The notes: generated by a model from the letters alone, not told the origin. DNA of 52,451 nt from an uncultured Eubacterium sp. (GCA_910584645.1 CAJUAU010000021.1:1-52451); one strand, 5' to 3'; counted from the stretch's first letter, positions 26,114 through 34,813 are shown. Made by a program: numbers and translations.

Positions 26114-27718
26114 ATGAAATTAAGAAAAGCTATGGCGGCAGCGCTGGCGGGCGCTCTTGTTTTGACAACAATAGCAACAGGAACTACCAGTGAAGCTGCT
26201 AAAAAGACGAAACTGAAAACGAAAAAAGTTTCCATCTTTGTCAAAGGAAAAAAGAAAATTTCTATCACAGGTAAAAAGGCAAAACATAAATACACCTTTA
26301 CATCCAAGAAGAAAAAGATTGCCAAGGTATCCAAGAAGGGTGTGATCACCGGAGTAAAAGCCGGAAAGACTACCATCACGGTAAAAGACACCTGGAAACA
26401 GAAGGGCAAGAAAAAGACGAAGAAACTGGGAACCGTCAAAGTAACTGTTAAGGCAAAGGCACCAAAACAGACACAGACACCAGTGGTAACACCGCCGGCA
26501 CAGACACCAGCGGTAACACCGGCGCAGACGCCAGTGGTAACACCACCAGCCCAGACACCGGATGGCGGATCACAGACACCAGTACCATCGGTTAAGCCAT
26601 CGGTTAAGCCGTCGGCCAAGCCATCGGTTAAACCGTCGACAGCGCCTACAGAAAAACCAATTCCGACACCGGATGTTGAGATGAGTCTTGATAAGAATCA
26701 GATCAAGCCAGGGGACACAGCCACAGCTACAGTATCCGTAAGTGCCGGTGAGGTGAACGAGGTAACATGGTCTGTGGAGAAAGCGGATGTTGCTTCTGTA
26801 GTGAAGGATGCACAGGATGCTAAAAAAGCTGTGATCACAGGTAAAGCAGTAGGTGAGACGAAGATCACTGCTGAGGTGAAAGTGACGGTAGAGAAAAAAC
26901 AATTTACTGTAAAAGCGGAGAGCAGCATAAAGGTTGCAACAGTTGTGGTAAACCCGGTCATTGAGTCAGATTCTGTCGAGGTCAATATCGGTGAGAAGGT
27001 AGATCTGGCAGTAAAAGTAGATGTTGAGACCAGTATGATCGAGAGCATTGTGTGGAAAGTGGAAGGCGATATTGCCACCGTTGAGACCGATGCGGTAGAT
27101 ATTACAAAGGTAACCCTTACAGGAGTTACAAGAGGTAAGGGAAAAGTTACCGTTACTGTTACGGTAAAACAGGGTGACGAGACTGCTGTGAATACTGCTA
27201 CAGTAAATCTTGAAGTCATTCAGCCGATCATTGAGGTCGACCTTTCCAAAGGTGCTTCCACACCTTCCTGGTTCTCTGGAGTGTCAGGTGAAGCGCAGAA
27301 AGACGGTTCTTATAAGATTACCTGGGCGGCGGATGCGACTGACTACTCATCTGCGAAGTTTAACTTTGATGACGGTATGGATCTGACAGGATACTATTGT
27401 GTGATCGATGCAGAGGGATGTATCTCAACCGTGGAGATTCATGATAAGGAAAAACACGAGACAATATATAACAATCCATATTCTGTTACAAAGATCGAGT
27501 ATGGTAAGGCATTCCCATTTGTAATTCAGCTGTCACCAGAAAATCTGAATACTGCTGAAGTTGTAGAAGGCGGCACGGCTGATTACACCAATGTCGGAGG
27601 TGTGCAGTTTGCGAAAGGCCAGGAAGGCGAAGAAATATCTCTTACAATAAAATCCATCAAATTCTATAAATATGAGAAAGATATTCCTGCAAACATGCTT
27701 CCTAAGTCTGCAAAATAA
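26114..27718 (+). CDS. Secreted multi-Ig-domain surface protein, paralogue D
   Basis: The 534-residue protein starts at ATG 26114 behind AAGGAGG. The signal peptide and Lys-rich Big_2-like domain match the other paralogues. The linker differs (TPVVTPPAQTP and SVKPSVKP repeats) and is shared only with E. The jelly-roll-like module of A-C is absent. Two Big-type domains (about 190-375) lead to a C-terminal beta-rich module (about 378-534) containing SWFSGVSGEAQKDGSYKITW and AFPFVIQLSPENLN, reminiscent of carbohydrate-binding modules, though I cannot place it in a family. It ends at a strong terminator. Confidence 0.82.
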   Translation: MKLRKAMAAALAGALVLTTIATGTTSEAAKKTKLKTKKVSIFVKGKKKISITGKKAKHKYTFTSKKKKIAKVSKKGVITGVKAGKTTITVKDTWKQKGKKKTKKLGTVKVTVKAKAPKQTQTPVVTPPAQTPAVTPAQTPVVTPPAQTPDGGSQTPVPSVKPSVKPSAKPSVKPSTAPTEKPIPTPDVEMSLDKNQIKPGDTATATVSVSAGEVNEVTWSVEKADVASVVKDAQDAKKAVITGKAVGETKITAEVKVTVEKKQFTVKAESSIKVATVVVNPVIESDSVEVNIGEKVDLAVKVDVETSMIESIVWKVEGDIATVETDAVDITKVTLTGVTRGKGKVTVTVTVKQGDETAVNTATVNLEVIQPIIEVDLSKGASTPSWFSGVSGEAQKDGSYKITWAADATDYSSAKFNFDDGMDLTGYYCVIDAEGCISTVEIHDKEKHETIYNNPYSVTKIEYGKAFPFVIQLSPENLNTAEVVEGGTADYTNVGGVQFAKGQEGEEISLTIKSIKFYKYEKDIPANMLPKSAK

Positions 27719-27740
27719 GAATATTGAATAAATGATTTAA

Positions 27741-27774
27741 AAATGAGCACAGCCGTGGCTGTGCTCATTTTTTT
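27741..27774 (+). terminator. Intrinsic terminator of paralogue D
   Basis: GAGCACAGCC pairs perfectly with GGCTGTGCTC (2-nt gap), followed by seven T residues. Confidence 0.93.
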
Positions 27775-27858
27775 GTGCACCTTGCAGTGTATAACCCTGG
27801 TCTGGCCAACATCTGAAAGAGATGCATTAAAATGGATGTTAAATGATACAAAAAGATA

Positions 27859-27887
27859 TTGACTTTTTAGTGAGAATGGTCCATAAT
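27859..27887 (+). promoter_or_regulatory. Promoter of surface paralogue E
   Basis: TTGACT (27859-27864), 17-nt spacer, CATAAT (27882-27887), with the shared TGATACAAAAA motif directly upstream. Confidence 0.72.
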
Positions 27888-27933
27888 GAGGTAAGTTCCT
27901 ATAATAATATTTTTTTAAGGAGGGTTCAGGCTA

Positions 27934-29484
27934 ATGAGGATAAGAAAAGCCATGGCGGTAGCGCTGGCTGGTGCTCTTGTTTTGACAACAATAGCAACAG
28001 GAACTGCCAGTGAAGCTGCCAAAAAGACGAAACTAAAAACAAAAAAAGTTTCCATTTTCGTCAAGGGGAAAAAGAAGATTTCTATTACGGGTAAAAAGGC
28101 AAAACATAAATACACCTTTACATCCAAGAAGAAAAAGATTGCCAAGGTATCCAAGAAGGGTGTGATCACCGGAGTAAAAGCCGGAAAGACTACCATCACG
28201 GTAAAAGACACCTGGAAACAGAAGGGCAAGAAAAAGACGAAGAAACTGGGAACCGTCAAAGTAACTGTTAAGGCAAAGGCACCAAAACAGACACAGACAC
28301 CAGTGGTAACACCGCCGGCACAGACACCAGCGGTAACACCGGCGCAGACGCCAGTGGTAACACCACCAGCCCAGACACCGGATGGCGGATCACAGACACC
28401 GGTACCATCGGTCATGCCATCAGTTAAGCCGTCGGTCAAGCCATCGGTTAAACCGTCGACAGCGCCTACGGCATCGCCGACAGCTGCACCGACAGCGACT
28501 CCAAAAGCTCCTAAGGCAGAGCTTAAACTTGAGAAGAACAATATTAATGCAGGAAAAACAACGACTGCGGAAGTGTCTGTAAACAAAGGGGAAGTCAAAG
28601 ACGTGACCTGGAAGACCGCGGACGAGAATACTGCTACAGCGAAGAAGGATGCTGATGATTGTAAAAAGGCAGTGATCACTGGAGTAGCAGCAGGCGAGAC
28701 TAAGGTTATTGCAGAAGTAGTAGTGGACGTACAAGGCATGGACTTTACTGTCAAAGTGGAAAGTGAAACCCTTGTAGTGGCGGCCAGCGATGCTCTGGTT
28801 GTAAATGCCACTGTTGAGAGTGCGCCGACAGAGATGACAGTTGGCGATGAGTTTCCACTGGTTGTAAAGGTAGACACAGGTACGATTGAAAACATTGTCT
28901 GGACGCTGGAGGGCGATGCGGCAGTTAAGGCAGAGAGTGAGACGGGAGATGTGCTCAAAGCTGTAAAGGCTGGCGAAGTAACAGTCACTGGAGTAGTAAC
29001 TGTTAAACAGGGCGATAAGACAGCGACGGATACGGTGGAGTTCACAGTCTATGTAATGGAAAAATACAATATACAGGACGGAGTGAATTTCTGGTCACAG
29101 TATGCGACGATAGAAAAGAATGATGATGGTTCGGTAACATATACCAAAGAACAGGGAGATCAGGATTGGCAGGCCGGTGAATTTGGTTTTGTCGTTCCGA
29201 GAGAAATGGTTGGTAAGTTTACAAAAGTCATCATAAAGTATAAAGATGCAACTCTGACTCCGGAAGGTGAAAGAGGCTGTGGTTACGTTATCCATTATGA
29301 CGATGAGACACAGGTATCCTGGATATCAGGTGAAGATCATTGGGATGATGCACTCAGGATTTATGGAGATGGTGAGATTGTGCTGGAGAATAAGGACCCA
29401 GACAGGGCTCTTTCTACGGTACGAATTTATGATGGCGTTTTGAATGGTAAGATGACGATCGTGTCAGTAACATTCCAGATGTAA
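27934..29484 (+). CDS. Secreted multi-Ig-domain surface protein, paralogue E
   Basis: The 516-residue protein starts at ATG 27934 behind AAGGAGGG. The signal peptide (MRIRKAMAVALAG), Lys-rich domain and TPVVTPPAQTP linker are almost the same as in D at DNA level. Two Big-type domains follow (about 195-375). The C-terminal module (about 376-516; NFWSQYATIEKN, ERGCGYVIHYDDETQVSW) is unique in the window and has the look of a ligand-binding beta-sandwich. It is the last member of the array. No anchor motif; retention by charge on the wall is inferred. Confidence 0.82.
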   Translation: MRIRKAMAVALAGALVLTTIATGTASEAAKKTKLKTKKVSIFVKGKKKISITGKKAKHKYTFTSKKKKIAKVSKKGVITGVKAGKTTITVKDTWKQKGKKKTKKLGTVKVTVKAKAPKQTQTPVVTPPAQTPAVTPAQTPVVTPPAQTPDGGSQTPVPSVMPSVKPSVKPSVKPSTAPTASPTAAPTATPKAPKAELKLEKNNINAGKTTTAEVSVNKGEVKDVTWKTADENTATAKKDADDCKKAVITGVAAGETKVIAEVVVDVQGMDFTVKVESETLVVAASDALVVNATVESAPTEMTVGDEFPLVVKVDTGTIENIVWTLEGDAAVKAESETGDVLKAVKAGEVTVTGVVTVKQGDKTATDTVEFTVYVMEKYNIQDGVNFWSQYATIEKNDDGSVTYTKEQGDQDWQAGEFGFVVPREMVGKFTKVIIKYKDATLTPEGERGCGYVIHYDDETQVSWISGEDHWDDALRIYGDGEIVLENKDPDRALSTVRIYDGVLNGKMTIVSVTFQM

Positions 29485-29500
29485 TAAACGACCTCTTAGT

Positions 29501-29536
29501 AAAAAAGGCAGTGGTTTTTGGACCACTGCCTTTTTT
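29501..29536 (+). terminator. Intrinsic terminator of paralogue E
   Basis: AAAAAAGGCAGTGGT pairs with ACCACTGCCTTTTTT, ending in a T run. The symmetric A and T runs could also let it work on the other strand. Confidence 0.92.
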
Positions 29537-29584
29537 GGGGCAGAGAGCATTGTACCGCCCGGCGCAATCTATGTAAAATAGTTC

Positions 29585-29636
29585 TTGACATGGGAGAATC
29601 CGTAGTATATGATATATGTAGTTTTAAAAACTACAT
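29585..29636 (+). promoter_or_regulatory. Promoter and operator-like palindrome of the acyl-CoA synthetase gene
   Basis: TTGACA (29585-29590), 17-nt spacer, TATGAT (29608-29613). Directly after the -10 lies a perfect dyad at 29616-29636: ATGTAGTTTT, a central A, then AAAACTACAT. It covers the expected transcription start, a classical repressor position. Confidence 0.7.
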
Positions 29637-29673
29637 GAAGTGAATTTCATTACAAGGAAAGGAAGTAAGTGTT

Positions 29674-31431
29674 ATGGGATGTGAAGAAGGTAAAAAGTTT
29701 GGGCTGGTGGGGATCGCAGATCGGTATATTCAGACTACACTGGATGAAGACGGGGTTTTGGACTCGATCACCTATATGAATGATGAAAATTTTAACTTTG
29801 CCTATGATGTAGTAGATGTCATGGCAAAGAAATGTCCCGATAAACTTGCTATGCTTCATGTATCCAGAGAGGGGCGCGAACGCTATTTTTCCTTTCGTGA
29901 TATGGCAAAGTATTCTAACAAGGCGGCGAATTATTTCAGCTATCTGGGAATTAAGAAGGGCGATAAGGTTATGCTTGTACTCAAACGTCATTTCCAGTTC
30001 TGGTTTTCCCTGCTTGCCCTGCACAAGATCGGGGCGGTGGCGATTCCTGCCACCAATCTTCTCACGAAAAAAGATTTTGAATACCGTTTTAAAGTGGGGG
30101 AAGTAGATGCAGTGATCTGTACCGCGGATGGTGATGTCTCCAGGGAAGTGGATAAGGCGGCGTGGGGCAATTCCCGGCTGAAGACGAAGATCATGGTGGG
30201 AGGTGCCAGAGAGTCATGGCATTGCTTCAATAAAGATATCCGCTTCTTTTCTGCGAATTTTGCCAGACCGGAAGAGGCGCCGGGCGGTGATGACACGATG
30301 CTGATGTTTTTTACCTCGGGAACGACCTCTTATCCGAAGATAACAGCACACAATTATAAATATCCTCTGGGGCACTACATTACAGCGAAATACTGGCATC
30401 AGGTGGATCCTGACGGAATCCATTTTGCCATATCGGATACGGGCTGGGGGAAGGCGCTCTGGGGAAAGATCTATGGACAGTGGCTCTGTGAAGCGCCTGT
30501 ATTTACTTATGATTTCGATGATTTTGATGCCAAAGAAATATTGCAGATGATCGAAAAGCACAGGATCACGACTTTTTGTGCACCGCCTACGGTCTACCGG
30601 GTGATGGTGCATCTGAAACTGGAGAATTACGATCTGTCTTCCCTGCAGAATGTGACCACAGCGGGAGAGGCGCTGAATCCGAAGATCTATGAAAAGTTTA
30701 AGGAGAAGACCGGCTTTGACATTATGGAGGGTTTTGGGCAGACGGAGACGACGATGCTCATCGGAAATATCCAGGGTATGACACCGAGACCGGGATCCAT
30801 GGGCAGGCCCAGTCCCCTTTATGACATCTCTGTGATGCTTCCTGATGGAACCGTGGCGGCTCCCGGTGAGGAGGGAGAGATCGTCGTAAAGACCTCTGAT
30901 AATATTCCCAACGGATTGTTTAAGGGGTATTATGGTGATGAGGAAAAGACAGACCAGGTATGGTATGATGGTTATTATCACACCGGAGATACTGCCTATA
31001 TGGACGAGGACGGATATCTCTGGTATGTGGGGCGGGTAGATGATGTGATCAAATCCGCTGGATACCGCATTGGACCCTTTGAGATCGAAAATGAGATCAT
31101 GAAGCTTCCTTATGTGCTGGAGTGTGCTGTGACTTCTGTACCAGACCGGCTGCGGGGGCAGGCGATCAAAGCTACCATCGTGCTCGCTGACGGCAGTGAC
31201 GGTGACGAACATATGAAAAATGATATTGTCAAATATCTGAAAAGCAATATAGCTTCCTATAAGTGGCCGAAGATTGTTGATTTTGCCAAAGAACTTCCCA
31301 AAACCATCAGTGGCAAGGTGAGAAGGGCGGAGATCAAGAAAAGTGACTGGTCCGGGGATGGTGCGGCGGAGAGTGCCGGTGCCAGGGAGGACGTGGAAGA
31401 AGCGGAAGTACAGGAAGAGAAGGAAGAGTAA
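29674..31431 (+). CDS. Acyl-CoA synthetase (AMP-forming, ANL superfamily)
   Basis: The 585-residue protein starts at ATG 29674 behind GGAAAGGAAG. It activates a carboxylic acid to acyl-AMP and then acyl-CoA. Motifs in order: P-loop-like FFTSGTTSYPK (about residue 210), adenine-binding GFGQTET (about 352), YHTGDTAYMDEDGYLWYVGR with the hinge Asp/Arg (about 434) and KTISGKVRRAEIK carrying the catalytic Lys (about 548). The overall pattern is closest to the medium-chain/acetyl-CoA synthetase-like group. The substrate cannot be deduced; gut relatives act on short, branched or aromatic acids. The last 30 residues are an acidic tail outside the conserved fold. It is transcribed alone from the palindrome-bearing promoter. 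Confidence 0.88.
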   Translation: MGCEEGKKFGLVGIADRYIQTTLDEDGVLDSITYMNDENFNFAYDVVDVMAKKCPDKLAMLHVSREGRERYFSFRDMAKYSNKAANYFSYLGIKKGDKVMLVLKRHFQFWFSLLALHKIGAVAIPATNLLTKKDFEYRFKVGEVDAVICTADGDVSREVDKAAWGNSRLKTKIMVGGARESWHCFNKDIRFFSANFARPEEAPGGDDTMLMFFTSGTTSYPKITAHNYKYPLGHYITAKYWHQVDPDGIHFAISDTGWGKALWGKIYGQWLCEAPVFTYDFDDFDAKEILQMIEKHRITTFCAPPTVYRVMVHLKLENYDLSSLQNVTTAGEALNPKIYEKFKEKTGFDIMEGFGQTETTMLIGNIQGMTPRPGSMGRPSPLYDISVMLPDGTVAAPGEEGEIVVKTSDNIPNGLFKGYYGDEEKTDQVWYDGYYHTGDTAYMDEDGYLWYVGRVDDVIKSAGYRIGPFEIENEIMKLPYVLECAVTSVPDRLRGQAIKATIVLADGSDGDEHMKNDIVKYLKSNIASYKWPKIVDFAKELPKTISGKVRRAEIKKSDWSGDGAAESAGAREDVEEAEVQEEKEE

Positions 31432-31442
31432 AAGGATTATTT

Positions 31443-31496
31443 CTTGACGAAGCAGGACTATTATGATAGCATAAAATAAACTATCATAATAGTCCT
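31443..31496 (+). promoter_or_regulatory. Large perfect inverted repeat, probable BlaI-type operator and promoter
   Basis: AGGACTATTATGATAG (31454-31469) and CTATCATAATAGTCCT (31481-31496) are perfect 16-bp arms separated by 11 nt. Each arm is itself a near-dyad (CTAT-N4-ATAG), so two dimer sites are possible. TTGACG at 31443-31448 is a -35 candidate, with TAGCAT 17 nt later. The structure could also act as a weak terminator for the upstream gene. Confidence 0.65.
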
Positions 31497-31532
31497 TTAA
31501 GCTGGGTTGATTTATAGAAGGAGGGAGTTGCG

Positions 31533-31901
31533 ATGGCAGATTCAAGTTATAAGCTGTTTGATTCGGAAAAAAAGGTGATGGAGGTCTTGTGGGAGCATGG
31601 GACGATGATCGCAGGCGACATTGTGAAGATCCTCAAGGACAGCATCGGATGGAACCGAAATACCACCTATACGGTGATCAAAAAATGTATTGCGAAGGGT
31701 GCGGTGGAGAGGACAGAACCCCATTTTACCTGTACTCCCCTGATCACCAGGGAGCAGGTTCAGGATTATGAGACCAACGAACTGGTGGACAAGATGTTTG
31801 ATGGCTCCAGGGAAAAATTTTTTGCAGCTTTTCTAAATGGCAGTAAGCTGTCAGAGGAAGAGGTAAAGAGTTTGCGGGATATGGTGGACAAGTTAAAGTA
31901 G
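31533..31901 (+). CDS. BlaI/MecI/CopY-family repressor
   Basis: The 122-residue protein has a winged-helix N-terminus (FDSEKKVMEVLWEHG...GWNRNTTYTVIKKCIAKGAVER) matching the BlaI/MecI family, and a C-terminal dimerisation part (EEEVKSLRDMVDKLK). In the family the repressor is inactivated by proteolysis when the partner M56 sensor detects a beta-lactam or other wall stress. The start ATG 31533 has GGAGGGAG upstream. The adjoining palindrome at 31454-31496 is the likely autoregulatory operator, and the M56 sensor gene follows 46 nt downstream. Confidence 0.9.
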   Translation: MADSSYKLFDSEKKVMEVLWEHGTMIAGDIVKILKDSIGWNRNTTYTVIKKCIAKGAVERTEPHFTCTPLITREQVQDYETNELVDKMFDGSREKFFAAFLNGSKLSEEEVKSLRDMVDKLK

Positions 31902-31947
31902 ATACATAGGACCAGAAATAATGTTCTGGCAAGTCAGGTGGAGCAGC

Positions 31948-33675
31948 ATGAAAATAATCTTAGAATACAATCTTTTATATATCAGTATTATTTCGACGGT
32001 TCTTATTTTTCTTCTGGTGGCAGCAAGATTCCTGCTGGGGCGCAGGATTCACCGGGTGTTTTTTTCTATGGCATGGATGATCGTACTGGTCAGGCTTCTT
32101 CTGCCTCTGTGCGTCACGATTCCGGGGGGATGGCCGGAGATCCTCGAGAGAGTCTGCGGATGGGTCCGCGTCATTCCGATGAGCCGGTATTTACTGATCT
32201 GGGCGGTGGGGGCAGTGGTGTCCATTACTTTTTTTGTGGTACGGTATGCGATGTGGGGAAGGATTCTCAGAGAGGCACTGCCCATCCAGAAAGTGCCGGA
32301 TATCGACGAAGAAATGTTTACTTTCATGGGAATCCGGGTCTATGTTTCTGACCGGATCGTTTCCCCGGTAACCTATGGGATCTTTCAGCAGAAAGTTCTC
32401 CTTCCCAAATATTACATGGAGCTGACGAGGGAACAGCTGAAGTTTATTCTGATCCACGAGAAGGTGCATATCGATGGACATGATAATCTGAATAAATTTC
32501 TTGTCATACTGGCAGTGTGCCTCCATTGGTTTAATCCCTTTGCGTGGCTGATGTATGTGTGCTATAACCGGGATCTGGAGCTGGCATGCGATGAAAAGGT
32601 GATCCGCCAGGTGGGGGAGGACAGCCGGGAGGATTATGCGGGTGTTCTTATCAGCCTGGCACAGGGCTGTCCTGCTGTGAGGCCGGTATACAGCGGGTTT
32701 GCCCAGAATGCGGTAAAAGAGCGTATCCTTATGATCATGAGCTACCGCAGGGCAAGGAGCTGGAATTATATTTTGTGTGGAGTGCTGGCTCTTTTTTCCA
32801 TGGTAGTATTTGCTGTGCCGGTGAAAACAGAGGAAAAAGTGGAGCCCGCTACGCATAGCAAACAGCCCATATCTGTTCCGGAAGAGGCGGAAGAGGAGAC
32901 TTTAGAGGCAGTGGAAGTGACCAAAGTCATAGAGGAAGATGCCATCGGCACAAAGGCGGATGTTGTGGTGAAGACCAAAGAAAACGTACCCCTTTGCATC
33001 AAAATATATATCCGCAAGGAACTTGCCGTGACCAATGGAAGTTTTATTTCCTTTCAGGTAAAAGGTAAAGAGTGGGAAGCGGGGATTGATGATGAATACG
33101 ATGGGACAGTGACGATTCCCGAGGCGGTCCGCTATAAGGGGAAGGTTTATCCCGTGACGGGGATTGGAAACTACACATTCTATCAGTGCAGGAAGCTTCG
33201 CAAGGTGGTGATCCCGGATACTGTTGTGGAGATCAAGGAAAAGGCCTTTGAATCCTGTGAATCCCTGAAGACACTGCGTATGCCGGAGAATCTCGAACTG
33301 GTGGAGGCAAATCCTTTTGTGGGCTGCCGTTCCCTGGTGAGTTTTCAGGCCCCTAAGGGCACCGGGATGAAGGGACAGTACCTGGTGAAAGAAGGGGTGC
33401 TCTATACGGATTATGGAAGGTTTTTAAAAGTTTTTCCCCAGGGTAAGAAGAAGAAAAAATTTGTTATCCAGGAGGGCGTGAGCCAGATCGCTGTCTGTGG
33501 ATTTTACGGCGCACAGGTGGAGGAAGTCCACCTGCCGGAATCTATGCTGAGGGTAAAGAGCTGTGCCTTTCAGGACTGCCGAAACCTGAGAGTGATACGT
33601 GCACACCGGGATACTGTTTTTTCCGGGGATTCCCTGGCGGGGGCATGGAGGGCGCGGATCCAGCGTTACGAATAG
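31948..33675 (+). CDS. BlaR1-like M56 membrane metalloprotease fused to BspA-type leucine-rich repeats
   Basis: The 575-residue protein has N-terminal membrane helices (about 8-30, 40-60, 85-110) and the zinc protease motif HEKVH (His170-Glu171...His174), followed by the family motif ELACDEKVI. A further membrane helix (ILCGVLALFSMVVFAVPV, about 275-292) leads to an extracellular part. Instead of a penicillin-binding sensor domain, that part has an acidic linker and LRR_5/BspA-type repeats (GNYTFYQCRKLRKVVIPDTV, KAFESCESLKTLRMPENL). ATG 31948 is chosen because GGTGGAG precedes it; an ATG at 31921 is in frame but has no Shine-Dalgarno sequence. It is paired with the BlaI-type repressor, and signal transmission by repressor cleavage is inferred from the family. 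Confidence 0.88.
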   Translation: MKIILEYNLLYISIISTVLIFLLVAARFLLGRRIHRVFFSMAWMIVLVRLLLPLCVTIPGGWPEILERVCGWVRVIPMSRYLLIWAVGAVVSITFFVVRYAMWGRILREALPIQKVPDIDEEMFTFMGIRVYVSDRIVSPVTYGIFQQKVLLPKYYMELTREQLKFILIHEKVHIDGHDNLNKFLVILAVCLHWFNPFAWLMYVCYNRDLELACDEKVIRQVGEDSREDYAGVLISLAQGCPAVRPVYSGFAQNAVKERILMIMSYRRARSWNYILCGVLALFSMVVFAVPVKTEEKVEPATHSKQPISVPEEAEEETLEAVEVTKVIEEDAIGTKADVVVKTKENVPLCIKIYIRKELAVTNGSFISFQVKGKEWEAGIDDEYDGTVTIPEAVRYKGKVYPVTGIGNYTFYQCRKLRKVVIPDTVVEIKEKAFESCESLKTLRMPENLELVEANPFVGCRSLVSFQAPKGTGMKGQYLVKEGVLYTDYGRFLKVFPQGKKKKKFVIQEGVSQIAVCGFYGAQVEEVHLPESMLRVKSCAFQDCRNLRVIRAHRDTVFSGDSLAGAWRARIQRYE

Positions 33676-33699
33676 CCGGATGGCTCGTTGAGATAACTC

Positions 33700-33728
33700 T
33701 TGACAGTTGCAAAGCAGGAGAGTAAACT
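33700..33728 (+). promoter_or_regulatory. Promoter of ilvE
   Basis: TTGACA (33700-33705), 17-nt spacer, TAAACT (33723-33728). The leader of about 55 nt is too short for a T-box. Confidence 0.6.
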
Positions 33729-33787
33729 TAAATCAGTGATGATTTGGGCAGCGGCTCAAAAATAAATGGCAAAGGAAGTACGATACA

Positions 33788-34813
33788 ATGGAAAAGAAGA
33801 ATATTGACTGGGCAAATCTAGGATTCTCTTATCAGCAGACAGACAAGAGATATGTTGCGAATTATAAAGAAGGTGCGTGGGATGAGGGCGGCATGATCGA
33901 AGATCCCATGATCACTATGAGCGAGTGTGCCTGTGTGCTTCAGTATGCCCAGACTTGTTTTGAGGGATTGAAAGCTTATACGGCGAAGGACGGACATATC
34001 GTATGCTTCCGCCCGGATCTGAATGCAGAACGTATGGCAAATACGGCAAAGCGTCTTGAGATGCCCGTATTTCCGGAAGATAGATTTGTGGACGCTGTTG
34101 TGGAGACCGTCCGGGCAAACGAGGGCTATGTGCCTCCTTATGGTTCCGGGGCAACTTTGTACATCAGACCTTATATGTTTGGTATCGGTCCGGTGATCGG
34201 TGTGGCGCCGGCGACAGAATATCAGTTCCGTGTATTCTGTACACCAGTGGGACCATATTTTAAGGGCGGCGCGAAACCCATCACGATTCGTGTCAGTGAT
34301 TTTGACCGGGCGGCGCCAAATGGTACAGGGCATATCAAGGCGGGACTCAACTATGCCATGAGCCTTCACGCCATCGTAGACGCCCATGAGAAGGGCTTTT
34401 CTGAAAATATGTATCTGGACCCAAAGACGAGGACAAAGGTTGAGGAGACCGGAGGAGCAAACTTCATCTTTGTGACGAAGGATGGAAAGGTTGTAACCCC
34501 AAAATCAAGCAGCATTCTTCCTTCCATCACAAGACGTTCTCTTGTGGCTATCGCCAGAGATCATCTGGGTATGGAAGTGGAGGAGAGAGAAGTATATCTG
34601 GATGAGGTAAAAGATTTTGCGGAGTGCGGGCTGTGTGGAACAGCGGCAGTGATCTCGCCGGTAGGAAAGATCGTGGACCACGGCAAAGAGATCTGTTTCC
34701 CCAGCGGTATGGAAGAGATGGGTGAAGTTACGAAAAAACTATATGATACATTGACCGGTATGCAGATGGGGACCATCGAGGCACCGGAGGGATGGATCAA
34801 AGTGATCAAATAA
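33788..34813 (+). CDS. ilvE: Branched-chain amino acid aminotransferase
   Basis: This 341-residue fold-type IV PLP enzyme transfers the amino group between leucine, isoleucine or valine and 2-oxoglutarate. The hallmarks are FEGLKAYTAKDGHIVCFRPD, the Schiff-base lysine in GTGHIKAGLNYA (Lys184), and EETGGANFIFV and GTAAVISPVG for cofactor and substrate binding. Length and sequence fit the BCAT II type common in Firmicutes. ATG 33788 is preceded by AAAGGAAG. It is transcribed from its own promoter and ends at an A+T-rich hairpin. Confidence 0.93.
   Translation: MEKKNIDWANLGFSYQQTDKRYVANYKEGAWDEGGMIEDPMITMSECACVLQYAQTCFEGLKAYTAKDGHIVCFRPDLNAERMANTAKRLEMPVFPEDRFVDAVVETVRANEGYVPPYGSGATLYIRPYMFGIGPVIGVAPATEYQFRVFCTPVGPYFKGGAKPITIRVSDFDRAAPNGTGHIKAGLNYAMSLHAIVDAHEKGFSENMYLDPKTRTKVEETGGANFIFVTKDGKVVTPKSSSILPSITRRSLVAIARDHLGMEVEEREVYLDEVKDFAECGLCGTAAVISPVGKIVDHGKEICFPSGMEEMGEVTKKLYDTLTGMQMGTIEAPEGWIKVIK

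Noticed and set aside
27915..29045. 376-codon open frame antisense to paralogue E, with counterparts opposite A-D
   Set aside because: It arises from the biased codons of the Lys- and Thr-rich repeats on the coding strand and recurs wherever that DNA recurs.
16924..29484. Sortase anchoring of the Ig-domain proteins
   Set aside because: No LPXTG-like motif, C-terminal hydrophobic helix or charged tail is present in any of the five.
30214..31545. 443-codon open frame antisense to the acyl-CoA synthetase
   Set aside because: A shadow of a gene with all ANL-family motifs; it also runs through the promoter of the BlaI-type gene.
33676..33787. T-box or amino-acid leader before ilvE
   Set aside because: The leader after the promoter is only about 55 nt, with no T-box motif and no leader peptide.
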